Assembly (NCBI GenBank): GCA_004295005.1
Contig: SHNG01000134.1
Coordinates: 1-52,699 of the forward strand
Length of the DNA stretch: 52,699 nucleotides
DNA from: Gammaproteobacteria bacterium
Lineage (GTDB): Bacteria > Pseudomonadota > Gammaproteobacteria > Xanthomonadales > Rhodanobacteraceae
Direction of reading: 5' to 3'
The notes beneath the pieces were generated by a model that was not told where the DNA came from, made no database searches, and worked only from the letters and a program-made list of their open reading frames with translations. A program made the translations under genes and the position numbers. Of the stretch, positions 1 to 9,147 are shown in pieces; positions within the stretch are counted from its first letter, which is position 1; the number at the start of each line of letters is the position of its first letter.

Positions 1-31
1 CCGCGCCTGATTTGAGCAGCCAGTCAGGCGA

Positions 32-850
32 TCACGGGTTCGGAGTCGGGTGCTGTTTTTCGTAGTCCACCTGTTCCTGCAACAGCGAGTCCAGATCGTC
101 CTCATCGAGTCCCTGCAATTGCTGGATGGCCTCGAATGGCGGTTCGCCGTCGTATATCAGGTACAGGCGCCGTTGCCGGTAGGCATCGCGGTAGAAAACG
201 TAGGGATCGAACGCACCTTCGACCAGGTTTTCGGCATCGATGGCTCCAGCCCGCAGGGTGACCAGATAAGCCATGCTCGGCCAATACTGGCGACCCAGTT
301 CGTATTCGTGGGTGCGCGAGTAATACCCCATGGGATCGAACAAACGGCCGTCGACCGGCATGCGCCAGATGTCGCGTGCACTGGTCGAGCCAACAAAGGG
401 CAAAACCAGATACGGGCCTTCGCCGACGCCCCACTTGGCGAGGGTCACGGCGAAATCGGTTTCCTGCCGCGATAGACGCATTTCACTGGCCGGATCAAAA
501 AAACCCAGGAACCCCGCCGTGGTGTTGATAAGGAAGCGTCCAGTACCCTTGAGGGCGTCCTTCATTTCGCCTTGCAGTGCATCATTTGCGATGGTGATCG
601 GCATGCGCAAGTTGGCAAAAAAATTGCTCAGCAGGCGTCTGACATTGGCTGATGTGAGCTTTCGATAGACCACTGCAGTGGGTCGGATCACCGCATTGTC
701 GACCTTTACGTTGAAGGCATAGACCTTGCGATTGAACTTTTCCCAGGGATCGTCGGTTCGCGGCTTGGCAATCGTGCAGCCGGCCAACACCAGCAAGGAT
801 GCGGCGAGCAGCCCGTTGCGGACAGGTGTTGGATTGAAGAATCGCAGCAT
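32..850 (-). CDS. mlaA: MlaA (VacJ) family phospholipid-transport lipoprotein
   Basis: The 272-residue product is the outer-membrane lipoprotein of the Mla system, which removes mislocalised phospholipids from the outer leaflet and passes them to periplasmic MlaC (known for the family). The start at 850 is chosen because it gives a short hydrophobic signal ending in the lipobox LAGC, with lipidated cysteine about residue 23; upstream in-frame codons only add a non-signal extension. Family motifs follow: DPWEKFNRKVYAFN just after the lipobox, then GRFLINTTAG, GVGEGPYLVLPF and the SxARD stretch. The C-terminal tail is acidic and Gln-rich, with low complexity. It stands alone here, divergent from rpoZ, without mlaBCDEF, as is common where those genes sit elsewhere. 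Confidence 0.93.
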   Translation of the reverse strand: MLRFFNPTPVRNGLLAASLLVLAGCTIAKPRTDDPWEKFNRKVYAFNVKVDNAVIRPTAVVYRKLTSANVRRLLSNFFANLRMPITIANDALQGEMKDALKGTGRFLINTTAGFLGFFDPASEMRLSRQETDFAVTLAKWGVGEGPYLVLPFVGSTSARDIWRMPVDGRLFDPMGYYSRTHEYELGRQYWPSMAYLVTLRAGAIDAENLVEGAFDPYVFYRDAYRQRRLYLIYDGEPPFEAIQQLQGLDEDDLDSLLQEQVDYEKQHPTPNP

Positions 851-995
851 GGGTACAGGGTTCCTTGCAGTACGCCGAGCGCCACGGGTCAGGTTGGCAT
901 GCCAGGACCAGGCCGGGTACATCCGGCAGGGTAAATCAAACCGACTTCCGGTTGTGCATTTGAAACATTGCAGATTGGTCGTCCAAGGGCCTTGA

Positions 996-1025
996 TTGCA
1001 CTGCAATATATCAGCCCGCTAGAAT
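996..1025 (+). promoter_or_regulatory. Candidate sigma-70 promoter for rpoZ
   Basis: TTGCAC at 996-1001 and TAGAAT at 1020-1025 are separated by 18 bp, about 50 bp before the rpoZ start and pointing at it. This is seen by eye only; the rpoZ-spoT-ridA-recG genes downstream could be read from it. Confidence 0.5.
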
Positions 1026-1073
1026 ACCCGCCCAAACCGGTGTTGCAACTGATTTTCAAGAGGCTGGCTGCAG

Positions 1074-1367
1074 ATGGCGCGTATTACCGTAGAAGATTGC
1101 CTTTCGGTCGTCGATAACCGATTCGAACTGGTGTTGATGGCGACCAAGCGTGCGCGTCAGCTTTCCAAGGGTGCTGATCCGACGATTGAAGCCCACAACG
1201 ACAAGCCGACCGTGGTTTCCCTGCGTGAAATCGCAGCACGCAAGGTTGATCTGCCCATGATCGACGAGATCGACCGGCAAGCCCGCGAGCGCGCCGAACG
1301 CGAAGCCTTGGAATGGGCTGCCGCGGAAGTGGATGACGACCTTTCCAAGGGTGGCGACGACCTGTAA
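1074..1367 (+). CDS. rpoZ: DNA-directed RNA polymerase subunit omega
   Basis: The 97-residue protein matches the omega subunit over its whole length: MARITVEDC at the N-terminus, the [16 protein letters not shown] helix that packs against beta-prime, and the [11 protein letters not shown] segment, followed by a charged acidic tail. Omega aids RNA polymerase assembly and forms part of one ppGpp-binding site with beta-prime in proteobacteria (established knowledge). It is directly followed by spoT, a usual pairing that places a ppGpp target next to the ppGpp enzyme. A plausible promoter lies at 996-1025. The length is normal for the family. Confidence 0.96.
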   Translation: MARITVEDCLSVVDNRFELVLMATKRARQLSKGADPTIEAHNDKPTVVSLREIAARKVDLPMIDEIDRQARERAEREALEWAAAEVDDDLSKGGDDL

Positions 1368-1436
1368 TTTGGCGATGCTCCGCGGCAAATCCGGCCATTG
1401 CGCGGCGGCCTGATCGGCCGCGGCAGCGAGGTGGCG

Positions 1437-3599
1437 ATGAAGGCAGCTGCGGATTCGCGAACGACCAGGCGCAACAAGGTCCCCGCGTATGTGTTGGCGC
1501 TGGAGGACAAGCTCTCCGGCTACCTGCCGGAGGCGCAAGTTGTGCGCGTGCGGCGTGCCTACGAAGTGGGTGCGCTGGCGCACAAGGGCCAAACCCGGCG
1601 CAGCGGCGAGCCCTACATCACCCATCCGATCGCCGTGGCCGGCATCCTCGCCGAGCTTGGCATGGATGTCGAAACCATCATTGCCGCGATCCTGCATGAC
1701 ACCCTCGAAGATACCGAAGTCACCGCCGAACACCTGAATGAGGAGTTCGGCAGCGCCGTCCTCGAACTGGTGGACGGGGTAACCAAACTCGACAAGCTCC
1801 ACTTCAAGAGTCGCCAGGAAGCCGCTGCCGAGAGCTTCCGCAAGATGCTGCTGGCGATGGCGCGCGACCTGCGCGTGATCCTGATCAAACTGGCTGATCG
1901 CCTCCACAACATGCGTACCCTCGGCGCCATGGAGCCCGAGGCGCGCCGCCGCATTGCCCTTGAAACCCTGGAGATCTACGCGCCCATTGCGCAGCGACTG
2001 GGCATGAACCAGTTCAAGGCCGAGTTGCAGGATCTCGGCTTCCGCGCCATGCATCCGAACCGACACCGGGTCATCTCCGATCGCATCCGCACCGCGCTGG
2101 GCAATCGTCGCGAAGTCATGGCGCGAATTGAATCGGCGCTCGAGGCGCGACTCAATGCCGAAGGACTTGCCCACCGCACCATCAGCCGGATCAAGTCGCC
2201 CTACAGCATCTATCAGAAGATGCGCAGTGACCATAAATCCTTTGCCCAGGTCATGGACGTCTACGGATTCCGTGTGGTCGTCGATTCGGTCATGCATTGT
2301 TACCACGCGCTGGGTGCTGTGCATGCCCTGTACAAGCCGCTGGATGGCAGGTTCCGCGACTTCATCGCAATTCCAAAAGCCAACGGCTATCAATCGCTGC
2401 ACACGGTCCTGTTTGGACCCTTTGGTGCGCCCATCGAGATCCAGATCCGCACCGAAGACATGAATACCGTGGCCGAGCGCGGTGTTGCCGCGCACTGGGC
2501 CTACAAGAGCGATTCCATGCCGGCCAACAGTGCGCAGAATCGCGCCCGTGAATGGGTGACGAGCCTCGTCGATGAACAGCGCCAGATGCCCTCGTCGCTG
2601 GAGTTCATTGAAAGCGTCAAGGTCGATCTGTTCCCGGATGAGGTCTATCTGTTCACTCCGCGCGGCAAGATCCTGGCGTTGCCGCGCAATGCCACGGCCC
2701 TGGATTTCGCCTATGCGGTGCACACCGATGTCGGCAGTCACGCGGTGGCCACGCGCGTCGACAAGAAACTGGCACCGCTGCGCACCCGCTTGAGCAGCGG
2801 GCAATCCGTGGAAATCATCACCGCGCCATCGGCCGTGCCGAGCACGCAATGGCTGGAATGGGTGGTCACGGCGAAGGCGCGTACCGCGATTCGCCACTTC
2901 CTGAAGCGCCTGCAACACGAGGACGCCATCGAACTGGGCCATCGCATGCTGGATCGCGCCATGGATGCGCTGGGTGGCTCGCTTGAGGCGCTGCCGCCGG
3001 ATCAACTGGGCCGCTATCTCGAAGACAACAAGCTGCGTGCCCTGGAAGACCTGCTTGCCGACATTGCCCTCGGCAACCGCACCGCTGAACAGGTTGCACG
3101 CAGCCTGCTGCAGCTCCACGACGAGGCATCGCCCGCTTTGAATGCGCGACCCGCGGAAAAGATCCTGATCACCGGCGCTGAACGTGGCGTGCTCAGTTTC
3201 GGCAATTGCTGTCATCCGGTTCCGGGTGACGAGATCGTCGGTTACCTGTCCGCCGGCAAGGGCATCGTTGTGCACAGGCTCGAATGCCCGAACATGGTGG
3301 AATTGCGCAAGACGCCGGAACGCTGCGTGGAGATCGCCTGGGACACCAGCGTCAGTGGCGACTATCGGGTGGAGTTGCGCATCATCGTCGCCAACAAGCC
3401 GGGCGTGCTTGCACAGGTTGCGGCGGCGGTGGCGCAGGCCAATTCGAACATCGAGAATGTCGAGTACAAGGAACGCGACCTGATGACCGCGACCTTGTTG
3501 TTCACCATAGAAGTCACCAGCCGCAAGCACCTGGCTGATGTGATGCGCGGCGTGCGCCGACTTGCAGTCGTCAACGCGGTCTATCGTCATCCTGTCTGA
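1437..3599 (+). CDS. spoT: Bifunctional (p)ppGpp synthetase/hydrolase SpoT
   Basis: The 720-residue protein makes and degrades the stringent-response alarmone (p)ppGpp. Seen domains: an intact HD hydrolase domain (HDTLEDT near residues 87-93), a synthetase domain with the IPKANGYQSLHT motif near 312-323, a TGS domain around YLFTPRGKILALP, a Cys-containing region (GNCCHPVPGD) and a C-terminal ACT domain. Both active sites therefore look present. The basic motif that marks bifunctional enzymes is RFRD (305-308) rather than the commoner RxKD, a conservative change. ATG 1437 is preferred because GAGG lies at 1428-1431, 5 bp upstream; GTG 1431 is possible. It is the second gene of rpoZ-spoT-ridA-recG. 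Confidence 0.95.
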   Translation: MKAAADSRTTRRNKVPAYVLALEDKLSGYLPEAQVVRVRRAYEVGALAHKGQTRRSGEPYITHPIAVAGILAELGMDVETIIAAILHDTLEDTEVTAEHLNEEFGSAVLELVDGVTKLDKLHFKSRQEAAAESFRKMLLAMARDLRVILIKLADRLHNMRTLGAMEPEARRRIALETLEIYAPIAQRLGMNQFKAELQDLGFRAMHPNRHRVISDRIRTALGNRREVMARIESALEARLNAEGLAHRTISRIKSPYSIYQKMRSDHKSFAQVMDVYGFRVVVDSVMHCYHALGAVHALYKPLDGRFRDFIAIPKANGYQSLHTVLFGPFGAPIEIQIRTEDMNTVAERGVAAHWAYKSDSMPANSAQNRAREWVTSLVDEQRQMPSSLEFIESVKVDLFPDEVYLFTPRGKILALPRNATALDFAYAVHTDVGSHAVATRVDKKLAPLRTRLSSGQSVEIITAPSAVPSTQWLEWVVTAKARTAIRHFLKRLQHEDAIELGHRMLDRAMDALGGSLEALPPDQLGRYLEDNKLRALEDLLADIALGNRTAEQVARSLLQLHDEASPALNARPAEKILITGAERGVLSFGNCCHPVPGDEIVGYLSAGKGIVVHRLECPNMVELRKTPERCVEIAWDTSVSGDYRVELRIIVANKPGVLAQVAAAVAQANSNIENVEYKERDLMTATLLFTIEVTSRKHLADVMRGVRRLAVVNAVYRHPV

Positions 3600-3614
3600 A
3601 TCGAGGAGTTTCAC

Positions 3615-4001
3615 ATGTCGCAACGCCGTATCATCCATTCCGACCGCGCCCCCAAGGCCATCGGTCCGTACTCGCAGGCCGTACAGGTCGGCAATACCCT
3701 GTACCTGTCGGGACAGACCCCGCTTGATCCTGCGACCGGCGAATTGGTGGAGGGTGACATCAGCGTGCAGGCACGGCAGGTTTTCGAGAATCTCAAGGCC
3801 GTTCTCGCCGCGGCCAACGCGGACTTCGGGAATGTGGTGCGGGTTGGCATCTATCTCACCGATCTGGGCAACTTCACCGCTGTCAATGAGGTGATGAAGC
3901 AGTATTTTCGTGAGCCGTATCCGGCGCGCTCAACGATCGGCGTGGCGGCCCTGCCGCGGGCTGCGCAGGTCGAGATCGATCTGGTTGCAGTCGTCGACTG
4001 A
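3615..4001 (+). CDS. ridA: RidA family enamine/imine deaminase
   Basis: The 128-residue protein is a YjgF/YER057c/UK114 family member. RidA hydrolyses reactive enamine and imine intermediates released by PLP enzymes such as threonine dehydratase (known for the family). Seen motifs are APKAIGPYSQA near the N-terminus, LYLSGQTPLDP, and YPARSTIGVAALPRAAQVEID near the C-terminus, which contains the substrate-carboxylate-binding arginine. It forms a trimer in characterised members. A good GAGGAG site precedes the ATG. It starts 15 bp after the spoT stop and is probably co-transcribed with it. Confidence 0.94.
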   Translation: MSQRRIIHSDRAPKAIGPYSQAVQVGNTLYLSGQTPLDPATGELVEGDISVQARQVFENLKAVLAAANADFGNVVRVGIYLTDLGNFTAVNEVMKQYFREPYPARSTIGVAALPRAAQVEIDLVAVVD

Positions 4002-4048
4002 AGCGCGGTTTGCGTGATCGCGCGGGTCATCAAGGCTGCGCTGCGCGC

Positions 4049-6157
4049 ATGACGTCGGCGCTGCACCCCCAGCCGCGCAATTCAGCGGATCCAGGCCTGG
4101 CGCCGGTCGCCAGCCTGCCCGGGGTTGGTCCTGCCCTGGAAGCGACACTGGCGCGCTTGGGCATCGTGCGCATCCAGGATCTCTGGTTCCACCTGCCGTT
4201 GCGCTACGAGGATCGCACCCGCATCACCCCGATCCGCGATTTGCGTGCTGCGGATAGCGTTCAGGTTGAAGGTACGGTGGAAGCCGTCGAGCAGGGGTTC
4301 CGTTTCCGTCCGCAATTGCGTGTCGTCATCACCGATGACGCGCGATCCATGCTGACCTTGCGCTTTTTCAGTTTCCGTCGCGCCCAGGTTCAGCAACTGG
4401 CGCCGGGTACGCGCCTTCGCTGTTACGGCCAGGTCAGGCACGGCGCGCACGGTTTCGAGATGGTGCATCCGCAGTACCAGCGGGTGATGGCCAATGGCTC
4501 GGGCGTGGACGAGTGCCTGACCCCCGTGTACCCAACCACCGAAGGCCTCGGCCAGAAGCGACTGGCCATGCTGATTGAAAAGGCACTGCTGCAGCTTCCT
4601 CCGGCTGCGCAACTTGAGCAGATCCCGGAATCGTTGCTGGAACCCTTGCATCTGCAGTCGTTGCGCGACGCGCTGCTGCATGTGCATCGCCCAGCCGCTG
4701 AGGCTGACCTTGCAGCATTGCTTCAAGGCACCCATCCGAGCCAGCGGCGACTGGCATTCGAGGAATTGCTGGCGCATCACCTAGGCATGAAGCGCCTGCG
4801 CGCCAGGATCCGCTCGCATCGCGCACCGGGTCTGGCTGGAACGGGCGAAGCCCAACGCGACTTGCTTGCCGCACTCCCGTTCAAGCTCACCGGTGCGCAG
4901 CAACGGGTTGCACGGGAGATCGTCCACGACATGGCGCGCAGCGAGCCCATGCTGCGTCTGGTGCACGGCGACGTCGGCTCGGGCAAGACCGTGGTTGCCG
5001 CGCTGGCCGCGCTGGTCGCCATTGAATCCGGTTTCCAGGTTGCCCTGATGGCACCTACCGAATTGCTCGCGGAACAACACTTGCGCAACTTCCGCGCCTG
5101 GCTTGCGCCGCTCGGCATTGAGCCGGTTTGGCTGGCCGGCAAGGTCCAGGGCAAGGCACGGAAAGCGGCCATGTCCGCACTGCAGGGTTCGGCGCAACTG
5201 GTCATCGGCACCCATGCGCTGATGCAGGAGGCCGTCGCATTTCGCAGGCTCGGCCTGGTCATCATTGACGAGCAGCATCGCTTCGGAGTCCACCAGCGCC
5301 TGGCCCTGCGTGACAAGGGAGCCGATGCCGACCTTGTGCCGCATCAACTGGTGCTCACGGCCACGCCGATACCGCGCACCCTGGCGATGACCGCTTATGC
5401 CGATCTGGACGTGTCGCGCATCGATGAACTCCCGCCCGGACGCAGCCCGGTGACCACGGTTGCCATTTCCACCGCACGTCGCGCCGAAGTGATTGATCGC
5501 ATCCGCGCCGCGTGTGGCGAGGGGCGGCAAGCCTACTGGGTGTGCACGCTGATTGAGGATTCCGAGCAACTGGAAGCGCAGGCTGCCGAAACCACCCATG
5601 CCGAACTGGAACGCACGCTGCAAGGCATTTCCATCGGCCTGGTCCATGGCCGCATGAAGACGGCCGAAAAGCAGAAGGTCATGCAGCAATTCCAGTCCGG
5701 TGCCATCAGCGTACTGGTTGCAACAACCGTTATCGAAGTGGGCGTGGATGTGCCCAATGCCAGCTTGATGATCATGGAGAATGCGGAACGCCTGGGTCTG
5801 GCGCAATTGCACCAGTTGCGCGGACGCGTGGGTCGGGGGAGTCTGGCATCCAGTTGCGTGTTGCTCTACCAGTCGCCGCTTTCGGCGATGGCGCGCGCGC
5901 GCCTGAATGCTTTGCGCGAGACCAACGATGGTTTCGAGATCGCCGAAAGGGATCTCGAGTTGCGCGGTCCGGGCGAGTTGCTGGGTACGCGGCAGACCGG
6001 TCGGCTCGAATTCCGCATTGCAAACCTGTCGCGCGACGCGGCCGTGCTGGCCGAAGTCCAGGATGTGGCCAGTACCATGCTGCGCGAGCATGCGGGGGCA
6101 TGCGATCGCTTGATTGCGCGCTGGGTCGGCAACTCTGCACGCTTTGCGGATGCATGA
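4049..6157 (+). CDS. recG: ATP-dependent DNA helicase RecG
   Basis: The 702-residue helicase remodels stalled replication forks and branch-migrates Holliday junctions. Seen features: an N-terminal wedge/OB region (SLPGVGPALEATL, then LRFFSFRRAQ), Walker A GDVGSGKT near residue 307, the RecG-type Walker B DEQHRFG near 407, the TATPIPRT motif III, and the C-terminal TTVIEVGVDVPNA and QLRGRVGRG motifs. ATG 4049 gives a length close to E. coli RecG (693); a TTG at 4010 would add 13 residues not typical of the family. It lies about 50 bp after ridA on the same strand and is likely the last gene of that operon. Confidence 0.95.
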   Translation: MTSALHPQPRNSADPGLAPVASLPGVGPALEATLARLGIVRIQDLWFHLPLRYEDRTRITPIRDLRAADSVQVEGTVEAVEQGFRFRPQLRVVITDDARSMLTLRFFSFRRAQVQQLAPGTRLRCYGQVRHGAHGFEMVHPQYQRVMANGSGVDECLTPVYPTTEGLGQKRLAMLIEKALLQLPPAAQLEQIPESLLEPLHLQSLRDALLHVHRPAAEADLAALLQGTHPSQRRLAFEELLAHHLGMKRLRARIRSHRAPGLAGTGEAQRDLLAALPFKLTGAQQRVAREIVHDMARSEPMLRLVHGDVGSGKTVVAALAALVAIESGFQVALMAPTELLAEQHLRNFRAWLAPLGIEPVWLAGKVQGKARKAAMSALQGSAQLVIGTHALMQEAVAFRRLGLVIIDEQHRFGVHQRLALRDKGADADLVPHQLVLTATPIPRTLAMTAYADLDVSRIDELPPGRSPVTTVAISTARRAEVIDRIRAACGEGRQAYWVCTLIEDSEQLEAQAAETTHAELERTLQGISIGLVHGRMKTAEKQKVMQQFQSGAISVLVATTVIEVGVDVPNASLMIMENAERLGLAQLHQLRGRVGRGSLASSCVLLYQSPLSAMARARLNALRETNDGFEIAERDLELRGPGELLGTRQTGRLEFRIANLSRDAAVLAEVQDVASTMLREHAGACDRLIARWVGNSARFADA

Positions 6158-6238
6158 TGCCCGGGCTGGAATGCGTGCTTGTGGAGAAACCGCCCCCGTG
6201 TCTGAAACAATCAATGCCTGCCCTTCGAATGGACGAAC

Positions 6239-7165
6239 ATGCGCGCACCGCTACTGATTGATACCGACCCGGGCGTCGATGACGCACTGGCGATCCTGAT
6301 GGCACATCAGCATGCCGAGGTGAAAGGCTTGACGATTGCCGCGGGAAACGTCGGCTTGCGCCACACCGTGAACAATGCCCTGAAGCTGGTTGAAGTGATG
6401 GGACGCGAAACACCCGTGTTTCCCGGTTGCGCGAGCCCCCTGGTGCTCGATGCTGCGGATGCCGCGTTCGTGCATGGCGCCGATGGCTTCGGTGATACCG
6501 GCTATTCGCGATCAACGCGAGTAGCCGCCAGCGAACATGCGGCACTCGCGATCAGTCGCCTGAGCAGGGAATATGCAGGCGAGCTGACGCTGGTCGCATT
6601 GGGACCGCTGACCAACCTGGCACTCGCGCTACGCCTGGATCCTGCGTTGCCGGAGCGCGTGGCGCGCCTGGTGATCATGGGCGGCGCCGTCAACGGACGC
6701 GGCAACACGCATCTGGTGCCGGCGGAATTCAACATCGGCTTCGACCCTGAAGCCGCGCATGTGGTGTTCTGCAACTGGCCGAAGTTCGAGCTGGTGGACT
6801 GGGAGGCGACCGTGCGTCATGGGCTGGCGTATGACGACCTCGAGCAATGGCTGGCCGCCAATGACGACCGGGCGCGATTCTATGCATCGGTATCCCGTCG
6901 AACGCGAAGCTGGGCCAGGCAACATGGACGCCAGCGCATGCTGTCCGCCGACGCATTGGCGATGGCGGTTGCGCTTGATCCCTCCATCATTGTGGAGTCC
7001 GCGGATCGTCACGTTGGCATTGAACTGACGGGGGGCCTCACGCGCGGTGCCACCGTGGTCGACTGGGAACAGCGCATGGCTCGGCCAGCGAACGCCCGCA
7101 TCGTGCTGCAGGTGGATCAGGGAAAATTCGAGAATCTGATCAGGCATGCATTGGGCGCGGCTTGA
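6239..7165 (+). CDS. Nucleoside hydrolase (IunH/RihA-C family)
   Basis: The 308-residue enzyme cleaves the N-glycosidic bond of ribonucleosides to free base and ribose for salvage. The Ca2+-binding DTDPGVDDA motif sits at residues 8-16, and the family's LVIMGGAV and PAEFNIGFDPEAA segments, which contact the ribose and metal, are present in the middle. The histidine near VRHGLAYDD and the WARQHGRQRM region resemble substrate-binding parts of the C-terminal half. Substrate choice (pyrimidine, purine or broad) cannot be read from the sequence, so no symbol is given. It starts 80 bp after recG with only a weak ribosome-binding site. Confidence 0.9.
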   Translation: MRAPLLIDTDPGVDDALAILMAHQHAEVKGLTIAAGNVGLRHTVNNALKLVEVMGRETPVFPGCASPLVLDAADAAFVHGADGFGDTGYSRSTRVAASEHAALAISRLSREYAGELTLVALGPLTNLALALRLDPALPERVARLVIMGGAVNGRGNTHLVPAEFNIGFDPEAAHVVFCNWPKFELVDWEATVRHGLAYDDLEQWLAANDDRARFYASVSRRTRSWARQHGRQRMLSADALAMAVALDPSIIVESADRHVGIELTGGLTRGATVVDWEQRMARPANARIVLQVDQGKFENLIRHALGAA

Positions 7166-7272
7166 GATTTGCCTCGGGCTGCATGCCAAACCAGCATGGA
7201 ATGGATTCAGAAACAGTGACTTGCGTGAATCACCCGCGCATTGCCAGTGACCTTCTTTGGTCTTCGGCGTGC

Positions 7273-7302
7273 TTGCGTCGTTATCTGATTGCCACCTATA
7301 AT
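7273..7302 (+). promoter_or_regulatory. Candidate sigma-70 promoter for rpmE2
   Basis: TTGCGT at 7273-7278 and a perfect TATAAT at 7297-7302 are 18 bp apart, 44 bp before the L31 start. The leader that follows contains a short CCGGG/CCCGG stem near 7316-7330. Confidence 0.6.
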
Positions 7303-7346
7303 CGCGCTCTTTTCTCCGGGGTCAGCCCGGCCAACGGTAGCGTCCC

Positions 7347-7589
7347 ATGAAGCCCGATATCCATCCCAAGTACCAGCCCGTCGTGTTCCAGGATCTGTCC
7401 AGCGACTTTTCGTTCCTGACCGGTTCGACCATGTCGTCGAAGGAGACCGTCAAGTGGACGGATGGCCGAGAGTATCCGCTGATCAAGATCGATATTTCCA
7501 GCCAGTCCCACCCGTTCTATACCGGCAAGCAGAAGATCGTGGATTCCGGTGGCCGCGTGGACAAGTTCCGTCGTCGTTACGCCAAGTAA
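7347..7589 (+). CDS. rpmE2: 50S ribosomal protein L31 type B (zinc-free paralogue)
   Basis: The 80-residue protein starts [16 protein letters not shown] and ends [13 protein letters not shown], as in type B L31. It contains no cysteine, so it is the zinc-independent form; in many bacteria this form replaces zinc-binding L31 under zinc limitation through Zur (established knowledge). No obvious Zur box was recognised here, and a strong TATAAT promoter upstream suggests it may be the constitutive L31. No type A copy is in the window. A clear intrinsic terminator follows, making it a single-gene unit. Confidence 0.94.
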   Translation: MKPDIHPKYQPVVFQDLSSDFSFLTGSTMSSKETVKWTDGREYPLIKIDISSQSHPFYTGKQKIVDSGGRVDKFRRRYAK

Positions 7590-7612
7590 CGCACGATTCC
7601 CGATGCACGCAG

Positions 7613-7644
7613 GAACGCCGGCCCAAAGCCGGCGTTCTTGTTTG
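7613..7644 (+). terminator. Intrinsic terminator after rpmE2
   Basis: A perfect 10-bp stem (GAACGCCGGC at 7613-7622, GCCGGCGTTC at 7628-7637) closes a CCAAA loop and is followed by TTGTTTG. Confidence 0.85.
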
Positions 7645-7812
7645 CGCGCTTCATTCGCGAACGCCGAATGCGCGCCTATGCGCTATGCGATAATCAGGGT
7701 GCGGACGCGCGCATCCCATGCGGGGGTCCGATCTTCGACGTTCGGCCATTTGCCCCTGCGCTCCCGCAAGGCCAGATGCCGCGAGTCCGAAACCCGCCAA
7801 AAGGAGCCCGTC

Positions 7813-9105
7813 GTGTCCGACAAAGCAGTGAACCTCACCGATACCAACAATGACCGCAGCACTTCGTTGCCGGTCGTCTCTGGCACCCTGGGTGATCCGG
7901 CCCTCGATATCGGCAAGCTGCACCGTGACACCGGCTACTTCACCTTCGATCCGGGTTTTGTTTCAACGGCCAGTACGCGCAGCGCCATCACCTACATCGA
8001 TGGCGACAAGGGCGTGTTGCTCTATCGCGGCTATCCGATCGAGCAGTTGGCCAAGCAATCAAGTTTTCTCGAGACGGCCTATCTGTTGATCAACGGAGAA
8101 TTGCCGAGCAAGGCGGAATTCGGCGTTTTCGAGCATGAGGTAACGCATCACACGATGATGCATGAGGCGCAGAAGAATTTTCTCAACGGCTTCCACTACG
8201 ACGCCCACCCGATGGCCATGCTGTGTGCGTCGGTTGCCTCGCTGTCGGCTTTCTACCACGACACCCTGGACATGGATGATCCCGAGCAGCGCAGGTTGGC
8301 TGCGATCCGCCTGATTGCCAAGGTGCCAACCATTGCCGCCGCCGCGTATCGCTATTCGATCGGCTGGCCAGTGCGCTATCCGCGCAACAACCTCGAGTAC
8401 GTGACCCGTTTCCTGCACATGATGTTCGAGGTGCCGAGCGAACCGCTGGAGTTGAGTCCGGTGGTGGCCAAGGCGCTTGACCTGTTGTTCATCCTGCATG
8501 CCGATCACGAACAGAATGCCTCCACGTCGACCGTGCGACTGGTCGGTTCGACCGGCGCCAATCCGTATGCCTGTGTGGCCGCGGGAATTGCCGCGTTGTG
8601 GGGGCCCGCGCATGGCGGAGCCAACGAGGCCGTGCTCAGCATGCTTACGGAAATCGGCGATGCCGGCAATGTGGCATCCGCCGTGGCCAAGGCGAAGGAC
8701 AAGGACTCCGGATTCCGCCTGATGGGCTTCGGCCATCGCGTCTACAAGAACTTCGATCCGCGGGCGACCATCATCCGCGAAATGACCCACAAGGTTCTGG
8801 CGGACCTCAACCTCAAGGATCCCCTGCTTGATGTGGCCATGGCGCTTGAGGAAGTGGCCCTCAAGGACTCCTACTTCGTCGACCGCAAGCTATACCCGAA
8901 TGTCGATTTCTATTCGGGCATCATTTACAAGGCACTGAAGATTCCCACCGAGATGTTCACCGTGATGTTTGCCATTGCGCGGACCGCCGGTTGGGTGGCG
9001 CACTGGCTCGAGCAGCAGGGCGCAGCGGATGGCAAGATCGGTCGCCCTCGCCAGGTCTACACGGGCGCCGCCCAGCGCAACTACGTGGCAATGGACAAGC
9101 GATGA
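7813..9105 (+). CDS. gltA: Citrate synthase, type II (hexameric)
   Basis: The 430-residue enzyme condenses oxaloacetate and acetyl-CoA to citrate at TCA cycle entry. The catalytic triad is visible as His267 (GPAHGGANE), His308 ([14 protein letters not shown]) and Asp365 (NVDFYSG), each offset by three from E. coli His264/His305/Asp362. The long N-terminal domain is that of the Gram-negative NADH-sensitive form. The start is a GTG at 7813, decided by a strong AAGGAG at 7801-7806, 6 bp upstream; the open frame extends further 5' but without homology. A possible -10 GATAAT lies at 7689-7694 with no convincing -35 element. It is followed by a convergent gene. Confidence 0.96.
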   Translation: MSDKAVNLTDTNNDRSTSLPVVSGTLGDPALDIGKLHRDTGYFTFDPGFVSTASTRSAITYIDGDKGVLLYRGYPIEQLAKQSSFLETAYLLINGELPSKAEFGVFEHEVTHHTMMHEAQKNFLNGFHYDAHPMAMLCASVASLSAFYHDTLDMDDPEQRRLAAIRLIAKVPTIAAAAYRYSIGWPVRYPRNNLEYVTRFLHMMFEVPSEPLELSPVVAKALDLLFILHADHEQNASTSTVRLVGSTGANPYACVAAGIAALWGPAHGGANEAVLSMLTEIGDAGNVASAVAKAKDKDSGFRLMGFGHRVYKNFDPRATIIREMTHKVLADLNLKDPLLDVAMALEEVALKDSYFVDRKLYPNVDFYSGIIYKALKIPTEMFTVMFAIARTAGWVAHWLEQQGAADGKIGRPRQVYTGAAQRNYVAMDKR

Positions 9106-9147
9106 GCCAATGCGGACCCGGCAATGCGATGAGGCTTGCAAGCCGAT

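Noticed and set aside
966-1001. TTGCA words upstream of rpoZ as operator copies
   Set aside because: ATTGCAG and ATTGCAC occur here but 28 bp apart and off consensus; this shows the core word alone is common and only the 23-bp pairing is informative.
1056-3638. 860-codon open frame on the minus strand across spoT
   Set aside because: It is antisense to a complete spoT with all family motifs; long antisense frames are expected from third-position GC bias. The translated sequence shows no recognisable domain.
4781-6214. 477-codon minus-strand frame across recG
   Set aside because: It is antisense to a complete recG and lacks recognisable features.
7549-7812. N-terminal extension of citrate synthase
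   Set aside because: The upstream in-frame codons overlap the rpmE2 terminator, and the AAGGAG before GTG 7813 together with the family's N-terminus set the start.
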